Below are positions 1 through 10,089 of a stretch of DNA of 64,000 nt, piece by piece (position 1 is the stretch's first letter; each line of letters opens with the position of its first letter). The notes below the pieces were generated by a model. The model was not told where the DNA came from. It did not search any database and saw nothing but the letters and a program-made list of their open reading frames with translations. Made by a program: the position numbers and the translations under genes. This DNA comes from JAXMEB01 sp046348545 (GTDB taxonomy: Bacteria > Pseudomonadota > Gammaproteobacteria > Berkiellales > Berkiellaceae): positions 496,001-560,000 of the forward strand of contig JAXMEB010000002.1 in the NCBI GenBank assembly GCA_046348545.1, in the 5' to 3' direction.

Positions 1-203
1 AACAGCTGAAAAAAATCAATATAACTGCACCAGTGTGTATTGGGGTCCACGCAGTATTTTCAGAGGATGCTTACGAAAGCTTGATTCACGCGGGCGCTCA
101 AAAAATAGTGACTTGTAACACCATTGCGCATCATAGCAATCAGATTGATATCACGAATACGCTTATAAAGCCTTATCTAGAAATAGTTCATTCTAAGGCG
201 TAG
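1..203 (+). CDS. Ribose-phosphate pyrophosphokinase-like protein, C-terminal end (partial)
   Basis: Codons read from base 3 to the TAG at 201-203 and give the last 66 residues of a protein whose start lies outside the window. The segment contains CIGVHAVFSEDAYESL and then VTCNTIAHHSNQIDI. This matches the end of PRPP synthetase-family proteins, where a phosphoribosyltransferase-type fold ends in a 'VTCNTI-H-SN-IDI' strand. The family makes 5-phosphoribosyl 1-pyrophosphate from ribose 5-phosphate and ATP in the cytosol. Its stop overlaps by 11 bases with the stop region of the convergent SpoVR gene. The family call rests on the tail only, so a PRPP-synthetase paralogue is equally possible. Confidence 0.65.
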   Translation, partial: QLKKINITAPVCIGVHAVFSEDAYESLIHAGAQKIVTCNTIAHHSNQIDITNTLIKPYLEIVHSKA

Positions 204-1746
204 TTTCACCTTGTGGCTTTGGCGGACACTGAAAAGAGACATGTGTGCTGCCATCTTCTTTCAATGTTTCAAGCTTCACAGGGAAGCCCCAAAGGGTATA
301 GACATGTTTGAGCACCTCTTCCGCGGAATTGTCCAGTGGCCTACGATCGCGCTGGGTATAGCGTAGCGTTAAAGAGCGATCACCTCTTAGGTCAACATTA
401 TAAGCTTGAATATCAGGATCGATATTGCCAATGTTATATTGTTCCGAGAGAGTTTGGCGAATTTGCTGATAGCCTTCATCATTGTGGATTGCGGCGACAA
501 TCAGATCGTCTTTTTCTTCATCATCCAACAAGCTAAATAATTTTAAGTCTCGAATCAGCTTTGGAGATAAAAACTGAGCGATAAAGCTCTCGTCCTTAAA
601 GTGACGCATTGCAAAGTCGAGCGTTTCAACCCAGTTGCTGCCAGCAATATCGGGAAACCACTTTCTATCTTCTTCTGTTGGAGACTCACAGATCCGCCTG
701 ATATCTGTGAAAATAGAGAAACCTAATGTGTAAGGATTAATGCCAGAGTAGTACTTATTATCAAATGCAGGTTGATAAATCACACTGGTATGTGAATGTA
801 AAAACTCCATCATGAACTGATCATTAATGATCCCATCATCATATAGGTCTTTCATGATGTTATAGTGCCAAAACGTCGCCCACCCTTCATTCATGACTTT
901 GGTTTGGCGTTGAGGGTAAAAATACTGGGCCATTTTGCGTACGATTCTGACTAATTCGCGTTGCCAAGTTTTGAGCAGCGGAGCATTCTTCTCTATGAAG
1001 TACAGCAGGTTTTCTTGTGGATCTTTAGGAAAACGCTCCTCACCATGGTCATGCTGTTTCTTTTCTGAAACCGGCAGTGTTCGCCACAATTCGTTGACTT
1101 GTGATTGTAAATATTCTTCTCGCTTAGCCTGGCGGATTTTTTCCTCTTGAAGAGAAAGTTTTGCTGGTCGTTTATACCGATCAACGCCATGACTCATTAA
1201 CGCGTGGCAAGCATCTAAGGTTGCTTCTACCTCATCAATGCCATATTTTTCCTCGCATTGAGCAACATAATTCTTTGCAAAGACAAGATAATCAATAATC
1301 GAATCTGCATTTGTCCAAGTGTTAAATAAATAATTCCCTTTAAAGAAAGAGTTATGACCATAGCATGCGTGGGCAATCACTAATGCCTGCATGGTCAGAG
1401 TGTTTTCTTCCATGAGATACGCGATACAAGGATTTGAATTGATGACCAATTCATAAGCGAGGCCCATGTAACCGCGTTTGTAGTTTTTTTCAACGTTGAG
1501 AAATTGCTTACCAAAAGACCAATGGTTATAACCTAAGGGCATGCCGACAGAAGAGTACGCGTCCATCATTTGTTCGGCACTGATGATTTCAATTTGATTC
1601 GGGTAAGTGTCGAGCTTATATTTTGAAGCTATACGCGCAATTTCATGATCGAATAGCTCGAGTAACTCATATGTCCACTCTGAACCAGATTGATCAAGCT
1701 TTTCTTGTAATTCTGTCATTGGCAACTCTTTTAGTAAGGTGTCCAT
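193..1746 (-). CDS. ycgB: SpoVR family protein (YcgB-like)
   Basis: The protein has 517 residues, close to E. coli YcgB (about 510). The family has no settled biochemical function. In Bacillus SpoVR affects spore cortex formation, and in Gram-negatives it goes with the PrkA kinase in stationary-phase or starvation regulons. Typical family sequence is seen along the whole length, including the conserved block around residues 125-145 (HACYGHNSFFKGNYLF) and the MNEGWATFWHYNIM block near residue 285. It is the last gene of a minus-strand trio, prkA-yeaH-ycgB. Its ATG lies directly after the yeaH stop (1-base gap), so translation is probably coupled. Cytosolic; no signal peptide seen. Confidence 0.93.
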   Translation of the reverse strand: MDTLLKELPMTELQEKLDQSGSEWTYELLELFDHEIARIASKYKLDTYPNQIEIISAEQMMDAYSSVGMPLGYNHWSFGKQFLNVEKNYKRGYMGLAYELVINSNPCIAYLMEENTLTMQALVIAHACYGHNSFFKGNYLFNTWTNADSIIDYLVFAKNYVAQCEEKYGIDEVEATLDACHALMSHGVDRYKRPAKLSLQEEKIRQAKREEYLQSQVNELWRTLPVSEKKQHDHGEERFPKDPQENLLYFIEKNAPLLKTWQRELVRIVRKMAQYFYPQRQTKVMNEGWATFWHYNIMKDLYDDGIINDQFMMEFLHSHTSVIYQPAFDNKYYSGINPYTLGFSIFTDIRRICESPTEEDRKWFPDIAGSNWVETLDFAMRHFKDESFIAQFLSPKLIRDLKLFSLLDDEEKDDLIVAAIHNDEGYQQIRQTLSEQYNIGNIDPDIQAYNVDLRGDRSLTLRYTQRDRRPLDNSAEEVLKHVYTLWGFPVKLETLKEDGSTHVSFQCPPKPQGETTP

Positions 1747-1747
1747 T

Positions 1748-3016
1748 TTAGGCGATATTCACTTCTCGTTTAAAAAGTTCTCTGAAAACAGGATAAATAT
1801 CCTTCACATTTTCAATATTTTGCATGACAAATTGTGGGCAGTGCTCTTTAATTGTCAAATAAGCTTCCCACAAGCTTTGGTGATGTCTTGGCATGATTTC
1901 AACATACGCAAAATATTGCACAAAAGGCAAAATGTCATTGATCAGAATGTCTCTACATCTTGGTGAGTCATTATTCCAGTTATCGCCATCAGAAGCTTGA
2001 GCGGCGTAAATATTCCAGTCTGAGGTTGGAAATCTTTCCATCATAATTTGATGCATCAGCTCCAGTGCGCTGGAAACCACAGTACCACCAGTTTCACGAG
2101 AGTAGAAGAATTCTTCTTCATCAACTTCTTTGGCAGAGGTATGATGTCTGATAAAAACAAGTTCAACATTCTCATAACTTCGTGTTAGAAAAAGGTACAA
2201 CAAGATAAAAAATCTTTTAGCAATATCTTTTTTAGTCTCATCCATTGATCCTGAAACGTCCATCAAACAGAAAATGACTGCTTGAGTTGTTGGCTTAGGG
2301 TGCCGAATTCTGTTGTTGTAGCGTAAATCAATTGGGTCAATAAAAGGTATGGCTAAGATGCGACTTCTAAGGTGCCTAATCTTGATACGAAGCGCATCAG
2401 CTTCTTCAGAATCAGAATGTGTCTTGCTGATTTCTTCAAGTTGCTCTTCGCATTCTTTGAGTTGTTTCTTATAGGGGGCCCCTAACGCGATTTTCCGCCC
2501 TAAGGCACCTTTTAGCGAGCGGACCACATTAATGTTAGTAGGAACGCCATCTGAGGTAAACCCCGCACGGACAGATTTGAATGCAGGCACTTTCGCAATT
2601 TGAGTTTTGACTAGATTGGGGAGAGCGAGATCTTCAAAAAATAAATCTAGAAATTCTTCCTTAGAAATTTCAAAGGCAAAGTCATCCATCCCTTCGCCTG
2701 ATTCGCCGGCTTTAGAGCCACCAACACCACCACCGCGAGGAGGTCTCTTAATGCGATCGCCAGTGGAGAAGTTCGTATTACCGGGCAAAATGACGGTACG
2801 TTTTCCACCTTCTCCAAAATGATAAGAAGGCTCCGATGTATCTTTGGCAGGAATCGTTACTTTTTCACCCGCATCATCAATTTGCTTGATACTTCTACCA
2901 GCAACAGCATGACGAACCGCTTCTTGAATTTGTTTCTTAAAGCGGCGCATAAAGCGCTGTCGATTGACAGCGCTTTTGTGACGTCCATTCGGTCTTCTGT
3001 CTATAAAACGCGACAT
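1748..3016 (-). CDS. yeaH: UPF0229/DUF444 family protein (YeaH-like)
   Basis: This 422-residue protein of the DUF444 family (E. coli YeaH, Bacillus YhbH) sits between prkA and the SpoVR gene. The N-terminus is basic and Arg-rich, and a Gly-rich stretch follows near residues 90-105 (RPPRGGGVGGSKAG). The C-terminal half has a von Willebrand A-like region with a DVSGSM motif (metal-ion-dependent adhesion site pattern DxSxS), preceded by AVIFCLM. In E. coli the yeaGH pair is induced by nitrogen starvation and stationary phase. The family is thought to act with the PrkA kinase, but the mechanism is unknown. The gap to prkA is 9 bases, supporting one operon. Confidence 0.93.
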   Translation of the reverse strand: MSRFIDRRPNGRHKSAVNRQRFMRRFKKQIQEAVRHAVAGRSIKQIDDAGEKVTIPAKDTSEPSYHFGEGGKRTVILPGNTNFSTGDRIKRPPRGGGVGGSKAGESGEGMDDFAFEISKEEFLDLFFEDLALPNLVKTQIAKVPAFKSVRAGFTSDGVPTNINVVRSLKGALGRKIALGAPYKKQLKECEEQLEEISKTHSDSEEADALRIKIRHLRSRILAIPFIDPIDLRYNNRIRHPKPTTQAVIFCLMDVSGSMDETKKDIAKRFFILLYLFLTRSYENVELVFIRHHTSAKEVDEEEFFYSRETGGTVVSSALELMHQIMMERFPTSDWNIYAAQASDGDNWNNDSPRCRDILINDILPFVQYFAYVEIMPRHHQSLWEAYLTIKEHCPQFVMQNIENVKDIYPVFRELFKREVNIA

Positions 3017-3025
3017 ATTCCCGCC

Positions 3026-4951
3026 TTAGGTAGATTTTCTGACCCTGAGATACCATTCGCATAATAACCGGACTTGTTTCGGGGTATACCCTTTGTCTAC
3101 CATGCGATCCACAAATTCGCGATGCTTCTTCTTCTCTGCGACAGAGGCTTTCGCATTGAAAGAAATCACTGGGAGTAAGTCTTCAGTATTAGAGAACATC
3201 TTCTTCTCAATGACCACGCGAAGCTTTTCATAGCTTGTCCAACTTGGATTTTTACCTCGGTTGTTGGCTCTAGCTCGTAATACAAAGTTAACGATCTCAT
3301 TTCTGAAGTCTTTTGGATTGCTGATGCCCGCAGGCTTTTCAATTTTCTCAAGTTCTTCATTAAGTGAACGTCTATCTAAGATCTCGCCAGTATCCGGATC
3401 TCGGTACTCTTGATCTTGAATCCAGAAGTCAGCATAAGTAACGTACCGATCGAAAATATTTTGACCATATTCTGAATAAGACTCAAGATAAGCCGTTTGG
3501 ATCTCCTTACCGATAAATTCAACATAACGCGGCGATAGGTATCCTTTGATAAAAGACATATACTTTTCGTGTACTTCCGGTGGGAACTGTTCACGCTCAA
3601 TTTGTTGTTCAATGACATAGAGGAGGTGAACCGGATTCGCGGCGACTTCTGTGGTATCGAAGTTAAACACTTTAGACATAATCTTAAATGCAAAACGGGT
3701 TGAGAGTCCTGTCATGCCCTCATCCACACCCGCAAAATCCTTATACTCTTGGTACGATTTGGCCTTAGGATCAGTGTCTTTTAAATTTTCCCCATCGTAC
3801 ACTTTCATTTTTGAGAAGATCGAAGAATTTTCGGGCTCTTTCAAGCGAGATAAAATTGAAAATTGCGCCATCATCTTAAGCGTATTCGGTGCGCAAGGGG
3901 CGTCACGTAAAGAACTGTGTTGTAACAACTTCTTATAGATGTTGACTTCTTCTGTCACTCGTAAGCAGTAGGGCACCTTTACAATATACACACGATCTAA
4001 AAAGGCTTCGTTATGTTTATTGTTTCTAAAAGTTTGCCACTCACTTTCGTTGGAATGCGCCATAATGATCCCATCGAATGGAATCGAAAATGTTCCCTCT
4101 GTTCCATTGTAATTCCCTTCTTGGGTCGCAGTGAGCAAGGGATGAAGTACTTTAATAGGGGCTTTAAACATTTCCACAAATTCTAACAAGCCCCGATTCG
4201 CTTTACACAGACCGCCGGAATAACTATAAGCATCAGGGTCATCTTGAGAGAAATGTTCAAGTTGGCGAATATCAACTTTACCAACCAGGGAGGAGATATC
4301 TTGGTTATTTTCATCACCAGGCTCTGTTTTAGCAACACCAACTTGTTTTAATCGAGAAGGCCAAATTTTAATGACCTTAAATTGATTTATGTCACCGTTA
4401 AATTCATTTAATCTTTTAACAGCCCATGGCGACATGATGGTGTCGATGTATCGTCTAGGGATACCATACTCTTCTTCCAAAATAGGACCATCTTCCTCGG
4501 CATTAAATAAGCCTAAAGGAGATTCGAATACGGGGGAGCCTTTAATTGCATAGAAAGGGACATTTTCAATTAGCGCTTTCAGGCGTTCAGCTAAAGAAGA
4601 TTTACCGCCGCCGACCGGACCCAATAAGTAGAGAATTTGTTTTCTTTCCTCAAGTCCTTGAGCGGCATGTTTAAAGAAAGAAACTATTTGCTCAATAGGA
4701 TCTTCCATACCATAAAATTCTTCAAAAGAATTGTATAACTTGATGACTTTATTAGAGAATATCCGGCTGAGCCTTCTGTCCTGACTGGTATCGACTAAAG
4801 TAGGTTCGCCGATGGCGTGTAATATTCTTTCAGCAGCGTTGGCATAAGCCAAACGATCCTGTTTACACAATTCAAGATATTCCTGAATTGTAAATTCCTC
4901 CTCTTGATAACGTTTTTCGTACCGATCCTTAAATTTGCTCAATACATCCAT
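3026..4951 (-). CDS. prkA: PrkA serine protein kinase (YeaG-like)
   Basis: At 641 residues this is full length for the PrkA/YeaG family. A Walker A motif GPVGGGKSS lies at residues 111-119 inside an AAA-type ATPase domain, followed by the PrkA C-terminal domain. The ATG at 4951 has a good ribosome site (AAGGAA) 8 bases upstream. The family phosphorylates protein substrates in the cytosol. In E. coli YeaG supports survival of sustained nitrogen starvation. It is first in the prkA-yeaH-ycgB operon, so the promoter probably lies in the 161-base gap shared with the divergent pepN gene. No catalytic feature looks damaged. Confidence 0.95.
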   Translation of the reverse strand: MDVLSKFKDRYEKRYQEEEFTIQEYLELCKQDRLAYANAAERILHAIGEPTLVDTSQDRRLSRIFSNKVIKLYNSFEEFYGMEDPIEQIVSFFKHAAQGLEERKQILYLLGPVGGGKSSLAERLKALIENVPFYAIKGSPVFESPLGLFNAEEDGPILEEEYGIPRRYIDTIMSPWAVKRLNEFNGDINQFKVIKIWPSRLKQVGVAKTEPGDENNQDISSLVGKVDIRQLEHFSQDDPDAYSYSGGLCKANRGLLEFVEMFKAPIKVLHPLLTATQEGNYNGTEGTFSIPFDGIIMAHSNESEWQTFRNNKHNEAFLDRVYIVKVPYCLRVTEEVNIYKKLLQHSSLRDAPCAPNTLKMMAQFSILSRLKEPENSSIFSKMKVYDGENLKDTDPKAKSYQEYKDFAGVDEGMTGLSTRFAFKIMSKVFNFDTTEVAANPVHLLYVIEQQIEREQFPPEVHEKYMSFIKGYLSPRYVEFIGKEIQTAYLESYSEYGQNIFDRYVTYADFWIQDQEYRDPDTGEILDRRSLNEELEKIEKPAGISNPKDFRNEIVNFVLRARANNRGKNPSWTSYEKLRVVIEKKMFSNTEDLLPVISFNAKASVAEKKKHREFVDRMVDKGYTPKQVRLLCEWYLRVRKST

Positions 4952-5112
4952 GATAGTTCCTTTTGCAAAGCGGCAATCGCTGTGAATAATTTCATTTTAT
5001 CTTATTCTGTTAAGCGCTGTAAAACTCTCTGAACTGAGTGAGCCCTCTTGCGCTAACATCCCCATAACTACTAGGATGTGCACTCGTTGCCAGCAGTGCA
5101 TAGGGGAACAAT

Positions 5113-7716
5113 ATGAGCAATAAGACAGACAAATTTAAAGTAACTTACTTGAAAGATTACCGACCTGCCGACTTTTTTATCCCTGAAACCGAGTTAATCA
5201 TTGAACTAAAAGAAAAAGACACGATTGTTTCCTCGAAATTACATGTGGTTCGAAACCAATTAAGCGGCAAACATGCACGTTCACTGGTTTTGCATGGTGA
5301 AGGACAGGTGCTGCAATCGATCACATTGAATGGCAAACCTTGCATGTCCACAGAATATGAAGTTGATACCTCTTCTCTGACGATAGCGAATGTGCCCGAT
5401 GAATTTGTGCTTGAAATTAAATCTTTAATCCAACCTCAAGAGAATACAACATTATCAGGTCTTTATCGCTCCAATCAGATGTTTTGTACGCAATGTGAAG
5501 CTGAGGGTTTCAGACGAATCACCTATTTTCTTGATAGGCCGGATGTGTTATCCAAATTTACCACTCAGATCATCGCCGATAAAGTGAAGTATCCCATTTT
5601 ATTATCAAATGGTAATCGAGTTGCTAAAGGTGATTTAGAGGGAGGGCGCCACTGGGTGAAATGGATCGATCCCTTCAATAAGCCATGTTACTTATTTGCT
5701 TTAGTTGCAGGTCACTTACATTGCAACGCAGATACCTACCGAACAAGCTCCGGTAAAACTGTGGCGTTAGAAATTTATGTTGAACCTGAAAATAGAGATA
5801 AAACAGCACATGCTTTGAATGCGCTGAAAAAGGCGATGCGTTGGGATGAGGAGACCTTTGGCTTAGAATACGACCTCGATTTATACATGATCGTTGCAGT
5901 CAATGATTTCAATATGGGTGCGATGGAAAATAAGGGTCTCAATATTTTTAATTCCAAGTATGTTTTAGCAGATCAGGATATAGCAACTGATACTGATTTT
6001 GAAAATATTGAATCAGTTATTGGGCATGAATATTTTCATAATTGGACAGGTAATCGAGTGACTTGTCGAGATTGGTTTCAGCTGAGTTTGAAAGAAGGAC
6101 TGACTGTTTTTAGGGAGCAACTTTTTTCAGCCGATTGTGGTAACGGGACAGTTAAACGAATCCAAGATGTCAATTTAATTCGAGCAAAGCAGTTTTCTGA
6201 AGATGCTGGTCCTTTAGCACATCCAGTTCGGCCAGATAGTTATATTGAGATTAATAATTTCTATACGATGACGATCTATCATAAAGGAGCTGAAGTCATT
6301 CGGATGCTCCATACTCTCCTTGGAGAAGTGGGTTTTAGGAAAGGGATGGATCTCTATTTTGAAAGACATGATGGTCAGGCTGCAACGACCGATAATTTTG
6401 TTGAGGCGATGAGTGATGCGAATGGTGTTGATCTCAGCCAATTTAAACGCTGGTATGTTCAAGCAGGGACGCCCACAGTCACAGCCCAGAGTGACTACGA
6501 TCCTAAAAACAAAATATATACGTTAAAGCTGTCACAATATACGCCACCAACGCCGGATAACAGTGATAAAAAGCCGTTCGTGATTCCTATTAAGTTTGCT
6601 TTACTCAATGCGCATGGGACATCAATCACGGATGATCAAATATTAGTCCTGAAAGATCAAGAGCAATCTTTTATATTCAGAGATATTAATGAGAATCCAG
6701 TTCCTTCTTTACTGGGAGGCTTTTCAGCGCCTGTTAAATTGAATTACACTTATTCGGATACCGAACTTATAATGTTGATGGGGCATGACCCGGATTTATT
6801 AAATCGATGGGATTCGTGTCAAAAAATTTATGTAAAAATATTGTCCTTACTATATAAGGACTTAACTGCTAGCATTTCAGATTCGTTAATTGATGGCTTG
6901 AGGCAGGCTATTCATACAACTGAGGAAACCGGCTTACTTGCGCAGATCTTTTCATTACCTTCTTTTGATTACCTACTTGAGTTGATGGGAGAAATCGATC
7001 CGATTCGTTTACTCCAAGCACGCGATAAGCTAAAGCGTCATATTGCAAGTGCGCTAGCAGAAGAATTTGAAAGGCTCTATCAAACCTATCATCGTGATAA
7101 TCAAGAGCTGACAAAAGAAGCCATGGGTGCAAGGCAACTCAAAAATACGGCATTAGCCTATTTGATGTTAACTGATCCAGAACAATGGATTCACATTGCT
7201 AAGATACAATATGAAGAATCGCATAATATGACTGATAGAATGGGATCACTTTATGCTATCAACGATGTATCGATGCCACTTCGAGCAACGTTACTCAAGG
7301 ATTTTTACGAAAAATGGGCACATGTACCGTTGGTTGTTAATAAGTGGTTTTTGTTGGAAGCACAATCTCGGTTACCGGAAACACCAAGGCGAGTCAAAGA
7401 ACTCACTGCACACAAGAGCTTTGCGATTTCAAATCCAAATAATGTCTATGCTTTGATCCGTGGATTTGCGAGTAATCCACAAGGCTTTCACGAGCCTTCA
7501 GGGGAAGGGTATGACTTTTTAGCCAATATGGTACTGGAATTGAATAAGCTTAATCCACAAGTTGCCGCAAGAGTTGTAGAACCACTGACGCACTGGCGGA
7601 AATACAGCTCTCCACATAGTGATAAGATGAAAGCCGCACTGAATCAAATTTTGGTTGAAAAAAATCTATCAAATGACGTTTATGAATTGGCTCAGAAGTC
7701 TTTGTCAACGCCGTGA
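5113..7716 (+). CDS. pepN: Aminopeptidase N (M1 family, PepN)
   Basis: This is a cytosolic zinc metallopeptidase that removes N-terminal residues from peptides. Its 867 residues match E. coli PepN (870). The substrate-anchoring GAMEN motif is at residues 269-273, and the zinc motif HEYFH at 305-309 with the third ligand Glu328 in LSLKEG. The N-terminal beta domain, catalytic domain, Ig-like linker (about 445-545) and helical C-terminal domain are all present. The start is supported by AGGGGAA just upstream. It is transcribed divergently from prkA and followed 75 bases later by hemH. Confidence 0.97.
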   Translation: MSNKTDKFKVTYLKDYRPADFFIPETELIIELKEKDTIVSSKLHVVRNQLSGKHARSLVLHGEGQVLQSITLNGKPCMSTEYEVDTSSLTIANVPDEFVLEIKSLIQPQENTTLSGLYRSNQMFCTQCEAEGFRRITYFLDRPDVLSKFTTQIIADKVKYPILLSNGNRVAKGDLEGGRHWVKWIDPFNKPCYLFALVAGHLHCNADTYRTSSGKTVALEIYVEPENRDKTAHALNALKKAMRWDEETFGLEYDLDLYMIVAVNDFNMGAMENKGLNIFNSKYVLADQDIATDTDFENIESVIGHEYFHNWTGNRVTCRDWFQLSLKEGLTVFREQLFSADCGNGTVKRIQDVNLIRAKQFSEDAGPLAHPVRPDSYIEINNFYTMTIYHKGAEVIRMLHTLLGEVGFRKGMDLYFERHDGQAATTDNFVEAMSDANGVDLSQFKRWYVQAGTPTVTAQSDYDPKNKIYTLKLSQYTPPTPDNSDKKPFVIPIKFALLNAHGTSITDDQILVLKDQEQSFIFRDINENPVPSLLGGFSAPVKLNYTYSDTELIMLMGHDPDLLNRWDSCQKIYVKILSLLYKDLTASISDSLIDGLRQAIHTTEETGLLAQIFSLPSFDYLLELMGEIDPIRLLQARDKLKRHIASALAEEFERLYQTYHRDNQELTKEAMGARQLKNTALAYLMLTDPEQWIHIAKIQYEESHNMTDRMGSLYAINDVSMPLRATLLKDFYEKWAHVPLVVNKWFLLEAQSRLPETPRRVKELTAHKSFAISNPNNVYALIRGFASNPQGFHEPSGEGYDFLANMVLELNKLNPQVAARVVEPLTHWRKYSSPHSDKMKAALNQILVEKNLSNDVYELAQKSLSTP

Positions 7717-7791
7717 TGTGTTGCTTGAGATGCAGCTAATCAACGAAAATTTTGATATGATTTTAAACAAAATCAATAATAAGTTATTAAA

Positions 7792-8727
7792 ATGAATATT
7801 AAGCAAGGCCTTCTACTCCTTAATTTAGGCACGCCTGACGGACCTGATTTGCTGTCAGTTTGTCGCTATCTCAGAACTTTTTTGATGGATAAGCGAGTTG
7901 TCGAGTTACCTTACTTCATTCGTTGGCCGTTGGTCCATGGGATCATTCTTCCTTTTCGCTCGCCTAACACCACCAAACTCTATCAGAAAGTTTGGCAATC
8001 TAAAGGTTCACCCTTGCTGGTGAATACCAAGGCACTCAAAGATGCGTTGGTTAGGCAGTTAGATGGGCGGTGTGAAGTTGAATTTGGGATGAGATATGGT
8101 AATCCATCGATTCCAGCAGCCTGCCAGAATCTATTGGATCAAGGATGTGAAGGCATCACCATATTACCTTTATTTCCTCAATATTCATCAGCGGCAACCG
8201 GATCAGCGCTGGCTGAAGTATTTAAATTTTTCAAACAAGTAGAGAATATTCCAAGTCTTCGTGTTATTAATCAATTTTATGATCAAAACTTTTATATTAA
8301 TGCACTTTCCGAACACATTTCTGATTGCTTAGAAGGTCAGACACCAGAATTTTTATTGTTTAGTTATCATGGGTTACCTGCAAAGTTTAGGAACTATCAA
8401 AAACAGTGTGAAAAGACATCTGATCTAATAGCCCAGCAATTAAACTTAAATCCTATGCAATACGGCACATCTTTTCAATCGAGATTAGGACGAATCGAAT
8501 GGATTAGACCTTATACAGACGAGTATTTGAGTGTGTTGGTAGAAAAGGGTGTCAAGAATTTAACAATCACATGCCCTTCTTTTGTATCTGATTGTCTGGA
8601 AACACTGGAGGAGATAAATATTGGAATACGTGAACGTTGGGTCGAATTAGGTGGGCACTCTTTTGAGTATTTACCTTGTTTGAATGCCAATCCTAGATGG
8701 GTTGAGGCTATTTTGTCGGTCTGTTAA
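7792..8727 (+). CDS. hemH: Ferrochelatase (protohaem ferro-lyase)
   Basis: The enzyme inserts Fe2+ into protoporphyrin IX, the last step of haem synthesis, at the inner membrane surface. At 311 residues it has the usual bacterial length. The N-terminus GLLLLNLGTPDGPD, the conserved LPLFPQYSSAATGS block (about 126-139) and the catalytic histidine in SYHGLP (His193) are all present, as is the C-terminal CPSFVSDCLETLEE motif that carries the second metal-site acidic residues. It follows pepN with its own 75-base leader. A haem supply fits the di-haem peroxidase found near the end of this window. Confidence 0.96.
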   Translation: MNIKQGLLLLNLGTPDGPDLLSVCRYLRTFLMDKRVVELPYFIRWPLVHGIILPFRSPNTTKLYQKVWQSKGSPLLVNTKALKDALVRQLDGRCEVEFGMRYGNPSIPAACQNLLDQGCEGITILPLFPQYSSAATGSALAEVFKFFKQVENIPSLRVINQFYDQNFYINALSEHISDCLEGQTPEFLLFSYHGLPAKFRNYQKQCEKTSDLIAQQLNLNPMQYGTSFQSRLGRIEWIRPYTDEYLSVLVEKGVKNLTITCPSFVSDCLETLEEINIGIRERWVELGGHSFEYLPCLNANPRWVEAILSVC

Positions 8728-8805
8728 TACGTTTTATCTTTTTTTTCTGTTAATTTCTTTTCCAGGCTCATAATCTACCTCGATGTCCTTGTTCGAGTAT
8801 TTAGT

Positions 8806-10089
8806 ATGTTTGGTAATTTAGTTAACAGAGTCGTTGTGGGCCTTGCTAAGGTGGTTTTTTTTGTTGATTCGATCACGTTTAATCACCTCAAGTTAAGTTC
8901 TAAGCTGATAAATAGGCTATCGGAAGATCTGAAACATACCGTATTGTTTAAGTCTAATTGGTTTCGACAATTTGCGTATCAGCCTAATATTTTGAGTGCT
9001 TTCGATGAAAAAGAAAAATTTAAAATACTCAATCTCAAAAAAGATAGAGATGGAGATACGCTATTCCATTATCTGGCAAGAAATGGTCATCATGACAGTC
9101 TAAAAGATTTATACCATTCGTTTTCCGATCCGAGCTCAGATGAGAGTATTATAACTTGTTATAAGCTCGTTATCCCTTACTTATCAAATTTAAATCATGA
9201 AACCGTCAAAGACCTATTGCCCTCAGAAGAAAAAAAATTTTATAAATCAGAAAAAGAAAAGCTTCAAAATTTTAGACTGTCAATTTCGGATGTTCGTTTT
9301 CTGAGGCGTATTTTAGTTCAAATGAAAATTAATAAAGGATTTAATTTATTTGAAATTGATTATCACGAGCTTTTTAGAGATTTAAAGGAAAAAGCAGCGG
9401 GTGCTGGGCTTAAACAAAAACCCATATTATTTATAGATTTTGGAAGCCATATTAATAACGGATATTGCATAAACAATACAGTCATTTTGCCATTAGGGAA
9501 AATCAGATATCTTGCAAAGTGGAGTGGGGGATGTGTCCAGACTTCATTGGGTCGATCACTCTTTGATAATAATCCATACCAGTTCATTAGGACTGCTCTT
9601 CAGTCTACGATAGGGCACGAAATGGGGCATATGTATTTTAAAGAACAGCAGACAAGCGGAGTAATTAAGAAATGTTTAAACAAAGTGCATGCAGATTTTT
9701 ATCAATATTATTCTGTGAATAGTGTGCCCTATGATTTGTTGTTAGGTGCATGTCTTGCATTGTGTTCGAGTCACAATTTTTTAGATAATAATTATGAAAT
9801 GAATTTGTTTGATATTTTAAAACCCGTAAGTATATACGGTTTAGTAATATTCACTCGAATATCTTCTCAGCTAATGTACTGTAAAGCTTCACGATATGAA
9901 GAACAGCAAGCGGATAAGTTTTCTAGAAATTTGAGTAATGATTGTCTAAAAGGACAATATGCCTATTTTAAACTTCAATCAGAAAAATGTGCAGATAGAA
10001 AAAGCCTATTTTCTACCCATCCTAGTCATAGTGAGCGTGCTGAAGTTGCTTGTCAGGCATTAATCAAAAAAGGCTATCAATTAACTTAA
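8806..10089 (+). CDS. M48-like zinc metalloprotease with ankyrin-like N-terminal segment
   Basis: This is an unusual 427-residue protein. Residues 78-98 (DRDGDTLFHYLARNGHHDSL) resemble one ankyrin-type repeat. A zinc metallopeptidase motif HEMGH lies at 271-275, and the M48-type third-ligand motif EQQAD at 366-370 within SRYEEQQADKFS. An FSTHPSHSERAE block follows, which is also typical of M48 enzymes. Unlike HtpX or BepA it has no clear signal peptide, only a weakly hydrophobic stretch near residues 8-20 and another around 300-320. The gene ends 4 bases inside the convergent BepA-like gene. A secreted effector role is possible in a host-associated bacterium but is inference only. Confidence 0.7.
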   Translation: MFGNLVNRVVVGLAKVVFFVDSITFNHLKLSSKLINRLSEDLKHTVLFKSNWFRQFAYQPNILSAFDEKEKFKILNLKKDRDGDTLFHYLARNGHHDSLKDLYHSFSDPSSDESIITCYKLVIPYLSNLNHETVKDLLPSEEKKFYKSEKEKLQNFRLSISDVRFLRRILVQMKINKGFNLFEIDYHELFRDLKEKAAGAGLKQKPILFIDFGSHINNGYCINNTVILPLGKIRYLAKWSGGCVQTSLGRSLFDNNPYQFIRTALQSTIGHEMGHMYFKEQQTSGVIKKCLNKVHADFYQYYSVNSVPYDLLLGACLALCSSHNFLDNNYEMNLFDILKPVSIYGLVIFTRISSQLMYCKASRYEEQQADKFSRNLSNDCLKGQYAYFKLQSEKCADRKSLFSTHPSHSERAEVACQALIKKGYQLT

